In this document: positions 6,381 to 13,920 of the stretch, piece after piece
Layout: each line of letters opens with the position of its first letter
Position numbering within the stretch: position 1 is the stretch's first letter
NCBI GenBank assembly: GCA_946481425.1
Contig: CAMLNT010000037.1
Coordinates: forward strand, 1 to 15,859
Reading direction: 5' to 3'
DNA length: 15,859 nt
Origin: an uncultured Brevundimonas sp.
GTDB taxonomy: Bacteria; Pseudomonadota; Alphaproteobacteria; Caulobacterales; Caulobacteraceae
Program-made: the position numbers and the translations under genes
Notes under the pieces: model-generated
Seen by the model: only the letters and a program-made list of their open reading frames with translations
Databases searched by the model: none
What the model was told of the DNA's origin: nothing

Positions 6381-8855
6381 GTGCAGCGTCCCGAGCGGCG
6401 GGGAGCACAGCCAGGACGGCGGACGACCGACGCGGGCAACCGTGCGGGCGCATCCGTCATGCCGAGCTGGCTGCGCGTCGGCGTCCTGATCGCCGCGATC
6501 GCCCTGGCCGCCTACACCGCTCTGTATGCTCGTGAAATCCGCGAACGGCCGCGCGACGAAACCGCCGAGGCGGCACAGGCGCTCGTCAACCAGGCGTCGC
6601 TGGCGGCCGCGCGGCTCGACGCCCGGATCGGCCGGGCAAACGCCGGCCTGAGGATCGCCGCCGAGGAACTCGCGCGAAACCCAGGTCGGCCGCTCGACGC
6701 GGCGGAACGCGCCCAAGCGATCGCCGGAGACGCCGCCGCCTCGGTGGCTGTCATCGGACCCTATGGCGAAGTGGCGGCGGCGACGCGGCGCGTCGGCGCC
6801 CAACCCTTCTCGGCCGCCGAGGCGGCACAGGTCGACGCCACCGCCTTCCGACGCGCCCCAGACGGCCGGTTCCTGATCCTGCGGCGCGCCGCCGATGGTC
6901 TGGTCCTGGCTGCGTTGATCGATCCGACGGCGGATCTCGCGCAGGATGGCCGCAGCGAGTTCCTGATCGCCGGCGCGGGGGGCGAGCTCTTCGCCGTTAC
7001 GGACGGATCTGAATTCGTCGGTGTGACAGACGCTCTGGCCATCGACCCGGAAGCCATGACCAGTGCTGCCGAGACCGCGAGCGTCATCGCAGGGCGGGTG
7101 CAGGACGCGCAGGTGGCCGTTGCGTCGGCGCGCATCGGCGCCGAACCTCTCTATGTTCTCACCATGCGCAGCGGCGCGGGCGTCGGCGTCACCCCGGGCG
7201 CCTTCTTCGACAGCGCTTGGGTCCTGCTCGGTCCGCTGGCGATCGGCGCGGCGCTCACGGCCCTGCTCCTGTTCCAGTCGCGGCGCGCCGGACGGATTCA
7301 GGCGGACACCGAGCGCCGGTTCCGGATGGCCGTAGAGGCCGCGCGCTGCGGCGTGTGGGAGTGGGACCTTGATCAGGACCGCGTGACCCTGTCGGACCAG
7401 ATGGCCGCCATGCTGGGCTGGACCGGTGGGCCAGTCGCGAGCGGCGATGACATCCTCGGATTGCTTTCCCAGGAGCATCAGCAGGGCCTGCTGCATGCGC
7501 TGCGACAGGCGGCTGCCTACGGACAATTCGAAGCCGCGTTCCGCATCCGCCACGAGGGCGGGCGCGCCCGCTGGATCGAGGTGCGCGGCCAGGCGTCCAC
7601 GCCCCGCGAGCAGCACGGCTACGATCAGCTGGTCGGCGTAGCCATTGATGTCACCGACGAGCGCCGCTCCAAGGCCCGGGCGATGGCGGCCGAGAGCCGT
7701 CTCCGCGACGCCATCGACAGCGTGTCCGACGCCTTCGTCCTGTTCGACCGGCACGACCGACTGATCCTGTGCAACTTCGCCTTCGCCGATACCTTCCAGA
7801 TCGAGGAGAAGGTCCTGAAGGCGGGGGCCGGCAAAGAGGCGCTGATGAAGATCGGCTCGCTCGCCATCCGCAGCCAGGCGCCGGCGCCGGACGGGCGGGC
7901 GGGCGTGCGCGAGGTTGAGTTGCAGGATGGACGCTGGCTGCAGATCAGCGACCGCAGAACCGCCGACGGCGGCTCGGTCATGACCGCCGCCGACATCACC
8001 GCCATCAAGCGCCAGGAGGCGATGCGGGCCAAAAACGAGGAGGAGCTCCAGCAACTGGTCACCCAGCTGGAGGCCAATCAGGTCGAGCTGTCCGATCTGG
8101 CCCGCAAGTACGAAGTCGCCAAGATCCGCGCCGAGGCGGCCAACCAGGCCAAGTCTGAGTTCCTGGCCAATATGAGCCACGAACTGCGGACGCCGCTGAA
8201 CGCCATCAACGGCTTTTCGGAAATCATGGCCGGCGAGATGTTCGGACCGCTCGGGGACAAACGGTACAAGGAGTACTGCCAGGATATCCTCAACTCCGGC
8301 CAGCACCTGCTCGCCCTGATCAACGACGTTCTCGACATGGCCAAGATCGAGGCCGGCAAGATGCAGATGCGCTTCGAGACCATCGATCTGGAGGAACTCT
8401 GCCAGGACGCCGTTCGGCTGATGCGCGGGCGCGCCGAAGAGGCCGAGATCAGGCTTTCGAGCGAGTTGGGGGCCGACACCACCCTTCAGGCCGACTATCG
8501 GGCACTCAAGCAGGTCCTGCTGAACCTGCTGTCGAATGCGATCAAATTCACGCCGCGCGGCGGCAAGGTGTCGGTCAAGGCAGGCGTCGAGGCGGGCTGG
8601 GCATACATCAGCGTGACAGACACTGGCATCGGTATCTCCGCCGAAGACCTGCCGCGCCTGGCCCAGCCCTTCGAACAGGTCGAGACCAAGCACGCGCGGG
8701 CCACACAGGGCACGGGCCTGGGTCTGGCGCTGACCAAATCGCTGGTAGAGATGCACCACGGTCGCTTCGAGATGAGCAGCGCGCCGGGGGAAGGCACCAC
8801 CGTCACCGTGCTCCTGCCGGCCCGGCAGACGTCGGATCGCGCCGAGGCTGCCTGA
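6381..8855 (+). CDS. pleC: PleC-like membrane sensor histidine kinase (cell-cycle kinase/phosphatase)
   Basis: 824 residues from GTG 6381, with AAGGGAG (6368-6374) as ribosome binding site; ATG 6459 (residue 27) is a weaker alternative just before TM1. Order: TM1 (about 31-50), a periplasmic domain of about 230 residues, TM2 (about 279-298), a PAS domain (about 310-427), a second degenerate PAS (about 440-545), a coiled coil (546-590), HisKA with phospho-acceptor His600 in NMSHELRTPLNAINGFSEIM, and HATPase_c with N-box LLSNAIKFTPRGG (Asn719), DTGIG (747-751) and GTGLGL (777-782). The FGPLG..RYKEY..DIL.SGQHLL.LINDVLDM block after the His is typical of the PleC/DivJ/PdhS group. Two TMs, PAS and a total near 840 residues fit Caulobacter PleC, which phosphorylates or dephosphorylates DivK and PleD at the cell pole. 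Orthology is likely but unproven; DivJ- or PdhS-type paralogues are the alternative. Confidence 0.8.
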   Translation: MQRPERRGAQPGRRTTDAGNRAGASVMPSWLRVGVLIAAIALAAYTALYAREIRERPRDETAEAAQALVNQASLAAARLDARIGRANAGLRIAAEELARNPGRPLDAAERAQAIAGDAAASVAVIGPYGEVAAATRRVGAQPFSAAEAAQVDATAFRRAPDGRFLILRRAADGLVLAALIDPTADLAQDGRSEFLIAGAGGELFAVTDGSEFVGVTDALAIDPEAMTSAAETASVIAGRVQDAQVAVASARIGAEPLYVLTMRSGAGVGVTPGAFFDSAWVLLGPLAIGAALTALLLFQSRRAGRIQADTERRFRMAVEAARCGVWEWDLDQDRVTLSDQMAAMLGWTGGPVASGDDILGLLSQEHQQGLLHALRQAAAYGQFEAAFRIRHEGGRARWIEVRGQASTPREQHGYDQLVGVAIDVTDERRSKARAMAAESRLRDAIDSVSDAFVLFDRHDRLILCNFAFADTFQIEEKVLKAGAGKEALMKIGSLAIRSQAPAPDGRAGVREVELQDGRWLQISDRRTADGGSVMTAADITAIKRQEAMRAKNEEELQQLVTQLEANQVELSDLARKYEVAKIRAEAANQAKSEFLANMSHELRTPLNAINGFSEIMAGEMFGPLGDKRYKEYCQDILNSGQHLLALINDVLDMAKIEAGKMQMRFETIDLEELCQDAVRLMRGRAEEAEIRLSSELGADTTLQADYRALKQVLLNLLSNAIKFTPRGGKVSVKAGVEAGWAYISVTDTGIGISAEDLPRLAQPFEQVETKHARATQGTGLGLALTKSLVEMHHGRFEMSSAPGEGTTVTVLLPARQTSDRAEAA

Positions 8856-8869
8856 GGATCAACCCTCGG
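8851..8869. terminator. Small hairpin across the convergent stops
   Basis: CC-T-GAGG, a six-base loop ATCAAC, then CCTC-GG can form a 6-bp stem with one bulged T. It spans the stop codons of the pleC-like gene (8853-8855) and the opposing metal-sensor-like gene (8859-8861). There is no U-run on either side, so it is at best a weak bidirectional terminator. Confidence 0.2.
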
Positions 8870-9386
8870 ACGGCGCTGTCGCCTCACGTTGGGATACTGC
8901 GGCGGCGCCGTCATCCCTCTCGCGGAACCGGCGCCGCGGGCCGCCGTCCCGACCCCGACGGGCCAGGGCCGGCGCGAGGCGCTGACGGTCCTCCCGATCA
9001 AGCCGCTCAAGCAGGTTCAGCATCGTGCCTTCCAGGCGAGCGCGGCCGGCGGCCTCTGCCGCGCGCGACCGGGCCAAGGCCGCCTCAACGGCCGGTCGGT
9101 CAAACGTCTCCGCACTCGCCAGATCGATGGCTTCAGCGCGCTCCCGGCGCGCTGTCTCGAAGTCGCCGCGCGCCGCGAGAGCGGTCGAACGAAGCGTCTC
9201 CTCGGCTTCGGCCCGGTCGGCCTCGTCGAGTGACTGGACCAGCGAAATCACCGGCGGACGGTCACGATGGGGCCTCTCAGGCAGGCCGCGCAGGCCCACA
9301 GCGAGCCCCGTGACGACGGCTCCCGCCACGAAGATATTGACCGCCACGGAAACAGCCAGAGCGACCTTCAGTCCTCGATCGGTCAT
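8859..9386 (-). CDS. CnrX/Metal_resist-like single-pass membrane protein (putative periplasmic sensor)
   Basis: 175 residues from ATG 9386, which overlaps the previous stop as ATGA; GGAG is the upstream ribosome binding site. An uncleaved N-terminal membrane anchor (about 6-32) is followed by an all-alpha periplasmic part. That part shows the periplasmic heavy-metal sensor (CnrX, Spy/CpxP-like) pattern: SLDEADRAEAEETLR, an Arg/Glu helix, ASAETFDRPAVEAALARSRA, and a last helix MLNLLERLDREDRQRLAPAL. A basic, disordered tail (RRGRDGGPRRRFRERDD) ends the protein. The position after an ECF sigma factor and a membrane protein matches CnrX in CnrYXH modules. However, it has only one His (His40), one Met in the fold (Met122) and no Cys, so the histidine-rich metal site of CnrX is absent. 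It may sense another envelope signal or act as a chaperone. Confidence 0.72.
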   Translation of the reverse strand: MTDRGLKVALAVSVAVNIFVAGAVVTGLAVGLRGLPERPHRDRPPVISLVQSLDEADRAEAEETLRSTALAARGDFETARRERAEAIDLASAETFDRPAVEAALARSRAAEAAGRARLEGTMLNLLERLDREDRQRLAPALARRGRDGGPRRRFRERDDGAAAVSQREATAPSEG

Positions 9387-9790
9387 CCGTAGTACTCCGC
9401 TTCGTCCGCGCTCCAGGCGGACGCCTGCTCCAAGATTGCGTCGGCCTGCCAGGCCTGGCTCATCTGCTGGCCGACCGACACACCCACGAGCACTCCAGCC
9501 GCCGCCGCGGCTGCCCAACCCGCGCCCGACATCCAGCCCATGCGGATGACGGCCGGCTGTGCCCTGGCCGCTGCCCGCAACACTCTGTTGCGCAGGATTT
9601 CGGACGGCTCGGCTGCAGGAGCACTGTCCAGAAGGGCATCGAGCTCTGCCGCCGCGTCGAGCAGGGCTCGCGCACGCGCGTCGCACGCGATCAGGGCCTC
9701 CCCCTCGGCGCGCTCGGCCTGAGGCCAGCGGTGGGGATCGGCGCCATAGGCGTCGACCAATCGTTCAAATCGCTCCAGCCCCATGGTCAT
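9383..9790 (-). CDS. Putative membrane anti-sigma factor
   Basis: 135 residues from ATG 9790, overlapping the sigma-factor stop by ATGA; a second ATG at 9784 would remove two residues. The ribosome binding site is GGGGTAGG just upstream. The N-terminal cytoplasmic part (FERLVDAYGADPHRWPQAER, about 8-27) is a pattern I associate with small proteins encoded after ECF sigma genes in alphaproteobacteria. It is followed by alanine-rich helices, a single membrane helix (about 85-107, GWMSGAGWAAAAAAGVLVGV) and a short periplasmic tail. There is no zinc-binding HxxxCxxC motif, so it is not a ZAS-type anti-sigma factor. The role is inferred mainly from position and topology: it would hold the ECF sigma factor at the membrane until the partner encoded next relays a signal, as CnrY does. 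Confidence 0.7.
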   Translation of the reverse strand: MTMGLERFERLVDAYGADPHRWPQAERAEGEALIACDARARALLDAAAELDALLDSAPAAEPSEILRNRVLRAAARAQPAVIRMGWMSGAGWAAAAAAGVLVGVSVGQQMSQAWQADAILEQASAWSADEAEYYG

Positions 9791-10353
9791 TTCCTACCCC
9801 TTTCCGGTGCGAGTTCGGAGAGCGCTTCGCGAAGGCCGCGCCGGCCCCGTGAGAGCAGACTCTCCAGGGCCTCGACACTGACCCCCATCAGCCCGGCGGC
9901 CTCGATATTGGAGAGCTCCTGATAATGGCAGAGCGTGATGGCTTCCCTCTGGCGGGCGGGCAACCTTGCCAAAGCCGCCTGGACCTGCCGCGAGACGTCG
10001 CGCTCGGCCCAGCCCTGATCCGGCGAGGGGCCCGGATCGGCCGTCTCGGGCACCATATCGGTCAGCACCTCCCGACGGCGCCGCAGCCGATCGTAGCAGA
10101 GGTTCAGCGCTACCCTGTGAAGCCAGGTGTCGAACTTCGCCCGGCCCGGCGTCCATGTCGGCGCCTGCTTCCAGGCGCGAAGCATCGCCTCCTGCGCCAC
10201 GTCCTCCGCCGCTATAGGATCGCCCAGCATGCGATAGGCCAGGCGCACCATGCGCGGGAGCTTCAGGGCCACGAGGTCGCGAGCGGCTGCGGCCTCGCCT
10301 CGACCGGCGCGGATCACAAGTTCTTCGTCCGGATCCGCCGTCGGTGACGCCAA
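9787..10353 (-). CDS. ECF-type RNA polymerase sigma factor
   Basis: 188 residues from TTG 10353. No ATG or GTG gives a full-length product in this frame, and GGCGAGG lies a few bases upstream. Region sigma-2 (about 25-93) includes LAYRMLGDPIAAEDVAQEAM, LRAWKQA and FDTWLHRVALNLCYDRLRRR. Region sigma-4 (about 122-176) includes ALARLPARQREAITLCHY and the helix-turn-helix LSNIEAAGLMGVSVEALESL. There is no sigma-3, typical of the extracytoplasmic-function group. It would direct RNA polymerase to a small regulon, normally including its own operon. The stop overlaps the next start (ATGA), so the membrane anti-sigma candidate is made in step with it. I did not find a convincing ECF promoter in front of this gene or the EF-hand gene. 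Confidence 0.92.
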   Translation of the reverse strand: MASPTADPDEELVIRAGRGEAAAARDLVALKLPRMVRLAYRMLGDPIAAEDVAQEAMLRAWKQAPTWTPGRAKFDTWLHRVALNLCYDRLRRRREVLTDMVPETADPGPSPDQGWAERDVSRQVQAALARLPARQREAITLCHYQELSNIEAAGLMGVSVEALESLLSRGRRGLREALSELAPERGRK

Positions 10354-10409
10354 ACCGCCTCGCCTTTCCTTCGACGCCCATGGCTCGAAAGCCCGCGTCT
10401 GGCATCATC

Positions 10410-10949
10410 CTACCCCGCAGACGGACCCCGGCGACCCCACCGGCGACCTTCGCGGTCCTCGGCGGTCAGATAGCCGTCGTCGTTGGTGTCCATACGATCA
10501 AACATCGCACCGGCGCGGGTCTCGGCCTCAGCCCGGGTGACGCCGTCGGCCTCGAAGCCGCCGCGGCCGGCACGGCCGAAGCGATGATGACGTCCGCCGC
10601 GCCCGCGCTCACCACGCTCACCACGCTCACCGCGTTGCTCGGCCCGGGCGTCGAACTCTGCGCGAGAGATGGAGCCATCGCCGTTCGTGTCGAGCGCTGC
10701 GAAGACGCGCTCGCGCCGCTCGTCGCGCCGGGTCTCGCGCGCGGCGCGAACCTCTTCGGTCGTGATGGCGCCGTCCCGATTGGCGTCATTCGTGTCGAAC
10801 CGCTGCAGGGCCGCAGCGATGAACTCGGCACGGCTGACGCGGCTGTCGCCGTCGGTGTCCGCAGCGCCAGGGCCACGGCGGCCGTCCTGCGCCATGGCGG
10901 CGCCGCCCAGTGCAAGCGCGGTCGCGGCGCCGATCAGAAGAACCTTCAT
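10410..10949 (-). CDS. Secreted EF-hand calcium-binding protein
   Basis: 179 residues from ATG 10949, with GGAG 6 bp upstream. A Sec signal peptide ends at AAMA-QD (about residue 20). Four EF-hand loops can be read: 31-42 (DTDGDSRVSRAE), 55-66 (DANRDGAITTEE), 87-98 (DTNGDGSISRAE) and 154-165 (DTNDDGYLTAED, with Asp instead of Glu at the last ligand position). Between loops three and four lies an Arg/Gly/Glu-rich linker with an RGE repeat. It should bind Ca2+ in the periplasm or outside the cell. An in-frame TTG at 10979, preceded by a very strong GAGGAGG, could give a product ten residues longer. The gene is 40 bp after glnE and 56 bp before the sigma gene, on the same strand, so it may be the first gene of the sigma operon or a late gene of the glnE operon. 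Confidence 0.9.
   Translation of the reverse strand: MKVLLIGAATALALGGAAMAQDGRRGPGAADTDGDSRVSRAEFIAAALQRFDTNDANRDGAITTEEVRAARETRRDERRERVFAALDTNGDGSISRAEFDARAEQRGERGERGERGRGGRHHRFGRAGRGGFEADGVTRAEAETRAGAMFDRMDTNDDGYLTAEDREGRRWGRRGPSAG
10608..10634 (-). repeat. Three tandem copies of a 9-bp unit inside the EF-hand gene
   Basis: Read on the plus strand the unit is CTCACCACG, CTCACCACG, CTCACCGCG. On the coding strand it encodes repeated Arg-Gly-Glu triplets in the linker between EF-hands three and four. It is in frame, so copy-number change by slippage would lengthen or shorten the linker without breaking the protein. Confidence 0.85.
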
Positions 10950-10989
10950 GGTGTGCTCCGTAAGAGAAGGGACGTTCAAGTCTACCTCC

Positions 10990-13920
10990 TCAAACGGCGG
11001 TCGGCGGCCGATCCGTCGCGACCGGGCCGACCAGCCGTTCGAAGACGGCGCGGACCGCCTGACGCCGTTCAAGCAAAAGTCGCTCGAGCGCCTCCAGATC
11101 CTCGACTTCGGCGAGCCGCGCCAGGCGACGCTGGAAGCCCGAGGGCTCTGCGCCGGGATCACTGCGGCGTTCGAGGGCGGCGCGCATGAGCTGGGCCAGC
11201 GATTGATGGAGGGTCCAGCCGTGGGAGAGAGCGTCGAAGTCCGCCTCATCCATCAAGCCCGCCTGAGCGAGCGCAGTCAGCGCCGCGTGCGTTCCCTGCC
11301 GCAAAGGGCCGCCCTGGGCCGCCGACAGGAGCTGCAGAGTCTGGGCGACGAACTCGCAGTCGATGAGCGCGCCAGGCGAGCGCTTCATATCCCACACGCC
11401 CCAGGCCGGGAGCTCACGCGCCATCAGCCCCCGCATGGCCGCTGCGTCGTGTCGGGTGACCTCGGCGTCGCGAGGACGTCGCAGGACGGCTTCAAGCGTC
11501 GCGGCTACCTCATCGCCGAACGCCGTCTCGCTGGCCCAGACCACTCGGCCGCGGGTGAGGGCCATGAACTCCCATGTATCGGCTTCGCGCGCGTAGTAGT
11601 CGCGGACCCCTGCCAAGCTGACCGCGACCGGACCCGCGGCGCCTGAAGGCCGCAGCCGCATGTCGACCTCGTACAGGCCGCCCTCGGCGGTCGGCGCCGA
11701 CAGCGCGGCGATCAGACGCTGGGTGAAGCGGCCATACCAGACGTCCGGGCTCCATCCCCGGGTTGCGGACGCGGCGTCCGCCGAGGCCTCGTAGACCGCC
11801 ATCAGGTCGAGGTCGGATGCGCCGGACATTTCCCGTGAACCCAGCTTGCCGAGCGCCACCACGGCGACGTGGCCATCGATCGCTCCCCCGACCCGCTCGA
11901 CTTCGCGCATCGCGGCCCCGGCCATGGCTCGCACGCAGGCCTCGGCCAGGTCCGAGAAGGGCTCACCGGCCTGTACTGGATCCGCCGCTCCGGACAGAAC
12001 CTGCAGGCTGATGCGGAAGGCCTGCTCGCGGTGCTGGCGGCGAACGGCGTTCATCGCCCCCTCGAAGTCCGGCGCCGCGGCGGCCTGCCGTTCGATCTCG
12101 CCGACAATCCCCGAGTCGTCCGTGATGGGCTGAAAGAAGGCCGCGTCCATGATGGCGTCCAGCGCCGAGGCCTGCCGCGCCAAGGTCTGGGCCAGCCGAG
12201 GCGAGTAGGCCATGGTTTCGAGGATCAGGCGGAACAGGTTGGGCTGGGCCAGAAAGAGCGATTGTACCTGTACGCCAGCGCGCAGGCGCTCGAAGAAATG
12301 GGCGAAGCGGCTGAAGGCGGCGTCCGCCGCGCCGGTCGCCGCGCAGGCGTCGAGGAGCCTCGGCGCGAGGCGGGTGAAGACTTCCCGGCCTCGTGCCGTC
12401 CGGGTCGCCGCGACCCGGCCGTGGTGCCAGCCACGGATGGTGTCAGCCACGGCTGCCGGGCTGGAAAATCCCATCCGCTCCAAGGTTTGCAGGGTCTCGG
12501 GATCGTTCTCGACTCCCGTAAAGACCAGGCTGCCATACTCGGAAGACAGCTGTTCGTCGCCCGCGAACAACTCGCCATATCGCCGGTTCACACGCGCCAG
12601 GAGGTCTGACACCGCGGCGTCGAAGGCCTTGAGGTCACCTTCCCCGGCGAGAGCCGCCACGGCGCTGCGCCGTGCCTGATCCTCGGGCAGGATGTGGGTC
12701 TGCTCGTCCTCGAGCATCTGCGCCCGGTGTTCCAGATCGCGCAGACGGACATAGGCGTTCGCCAACTCATCGCAGACCGCGCTCGCGACGTGTCCAGCGC
12801 GCGTCAGCGCCTTGAGCGCGTCGAGCGTCCGGGATGATCTGAGAGACGGGTCACGACCACCGAGGATCAGTTGCTGGGTCTGGACGAAGAATTCGATCTC
12901 ACGGATGCCGCCGCGCCCCAGCTTCAGATTGGCGCCGGCGGCGTCGGGCCGGTCGTCCACCTTGTGAACGTGAATCTGACGCTTGATGGAATGGATGTCG
13001 GCGACCGCGCCGTAATCCAGGCTGCGCCGCCAGATGAAGGGCTCGAGCGCCTTGAGAAAGCGCGTCGCCCCGTCCAGATCGCCCGCGATCGGCCGGGCCT
13101 TGATGAAGGCGGCGCGTTCCCAGTTCTGACCGACCGTCTCGTAGTAGGTCAGGGCCGCGGGCGAGGCGACCACGGGCGGCGTCGAGCCGGGGTCTGGTCG
13201 CAGCCGCAGATCGACCCGAAAGACATAGCCGTCGCCGGTCCGCTCCGACAGCAACCGGGCAACGGCCCCCGCCATCCGATCCGCGAAGGCCTGCGTCTCC
13301 TCCCGATCTGACAGGACGGCCCGCAACGGGTCAGGGTCGTGGAAAAAGGTGACGTCGATATCGCTAGAATAGTTGAGTTCGCCGGCTCCGTGCTTGCCCA
13401 TGGCCAGGCAGAACAGACCGGGGATCGGATTGGCGGTATCGTCCGCCGCTAGCAGCCGCCCCCGTTCGCGCGCGTCGATACTCACCGCGGCCAGCGCCGA
13501 CCGGACGGTCGCATCGGCAAAATCGGAAAGGGCTGCGGTCACCTCGTCCAGCGACCAGGCGCCAGCCAGATCACACAGTGCGGTCAGAAGATGCAGCTCG
13601 GCCTTGAGCAGCCGCAGCGGGCGTTTGCGAGCCTCCGCCCCGCCTTCCAGCGCCAGCGTTTCGGCCAGGATTTCCGCCAGGCGGGCTTCCGGCGCCGTTT
13701 CCAGTATCGCTCGCAGGCGGCCCGGCCAGCGTCGACAGATCGAGGCCAGATACGGCGACGCCGCAAAAACAGGGGTCAGACTGGGAGCCGCTTCGGCCCA
13801 AAGGGCTTCCCAGGCCTGCTCTGTCGCCGCAGCGCCGATGGCCTCGAGGGTCGCGACGGCCGCTGTCGGGTCGATCACGGGCCCCGGCGGACGCAGGCGC
13901 GCTATCAGGCCCGCTGTCAT
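10990..13920 (-). CDS. glnE: Bifunctional glutamine synthetase adenylyltransferase/deadenylase
   Basis: 976 residues, full family length. It has two nucleotidyltransferase halves. The N-terminal (deadenylating) half has GKHGAGELNYSSDIDV (175-190, catalytic Asp187 and Asp189), RVDLRLRP (235-242) and RGGIREIEFFVQTQQL (336-351). The C-terminal (adenylylating) half has GKLGSREMSGASDLDL (691-706, Asp703 and Asp705), EVDMRLRPSG (751-760) and KRSPGALIDCEFVAQTLQL (846-864). The enzyme adds AMP to, or removes it from, glutamine synthetase in response to PII proteins and glutamine. ATG 13920 overlaps the kinase stop as ATGA, and the bases before it are pyrimidine-rich with no Shine-Dalgarno, so translation is probably coupled to the kinase gene. 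Both active sites look intact. Confidence 0.97.
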   Translation of the reverse strand: MTAGLIARLRPPGPVIDPTAAVATLEAIGAAATEQAWEALWAEAAPSLTPVFAASPYLASICRRWPGRLRAILETAPEARLAEILAETLALEGGAEARKRPLRLLKAELHLLTALCDLAGAWSLDEVTAALSDFADATVRSALAAVSIDARERGRLLAADDTANPIPGLFCLAMGKHGAGELNYSSDIDVTFFHDPDPLRAVLSDREETQAFADRMAGAVARLLSERTGDGYVFRVDLRLRPDPGSTPPVVASPAALTYYETVGQNWERAAFIKARPIAGDLDGATRFLKALEPFIWRRSLDYGAVADIHSIKRQIHVHKVDDRPDAAGANLKLGRGGIREIEFFVQTQQLILGGRDPSLRSSRTLDALKALTRAGHVASAVCDELANAYVRLRDLEHRAQMLEDEQTHILPEDQARRSAVAALAGEGDLKAFDAAVSDLLARVNRRYGELFAGDEQLSSEYGSLVFTGVENDPETLQTLERMGFSSPAAVADTIRGWHHGRVAATRTARGREVFTRLAPRLLDACAATGAADAAFSRFAHFFERLRAGVQVQSLFLAQPNLFRLILETMAYSPRLAQTLARQASALDAIMDAAFFQPITDDSGIVGEIERQAAAAPDFEGAMNAVRRQHREQAFRISLQVLSGAADPVQAGEPFSDLAEACVRAMAGAAMREVERVGGAIDGHVAVVALGKLGSREMSGASDLDLMAVYEASADAASATRGWSPDVWYGRFTQRLIAALSAPTAEGGLYEVDMRLRPSGAAGPVAVSLAGVRDYYAREADTWEFMALTRGRVVWASETAFGDEVAATLEAVLRRPRDAEVTRHDAAAMRGLMARELPAWGVWDMKRSPGALIDCEFVAQTLQLLSAAQGGPLRQGTHAALTALAQAGLMDEADFDALSHGWTLHQSLAQLMRAALERRSDPGAEPSGFQRRLARLAEVEDLEALERLLLERRQAVRAVFERLVGPVATDRPPTAV

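Noticed and set aside
6366..8759. A 797-codon open frame antisense to the pleC-like gene.
   Set aside because: It mirrors a well-supported kinase gene, its translation is rich in Arg, Gly, His and Asp with no recognisable domain, and long antisense frames are expected at high GC because stop codons are rare. It has no ribosome binding site I can see.
9794..10408. A 204-codon minus-strand frame overlapping the sigma gene, beginning with ATG.
   Set aside because: Out of frame with the clear sigma-2 and sigma-4 motifs and without any recognisable domain, although its ATG start looks better than the TTG of the sigma gene.
10669..11646. Open frame of 325 codons crossing the EF-hand gene and glnE on the opposite strand.
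   Set aside because: It spans two well-supported genes and their boundary, has no domain, and its composition is typical of a shadow frame.
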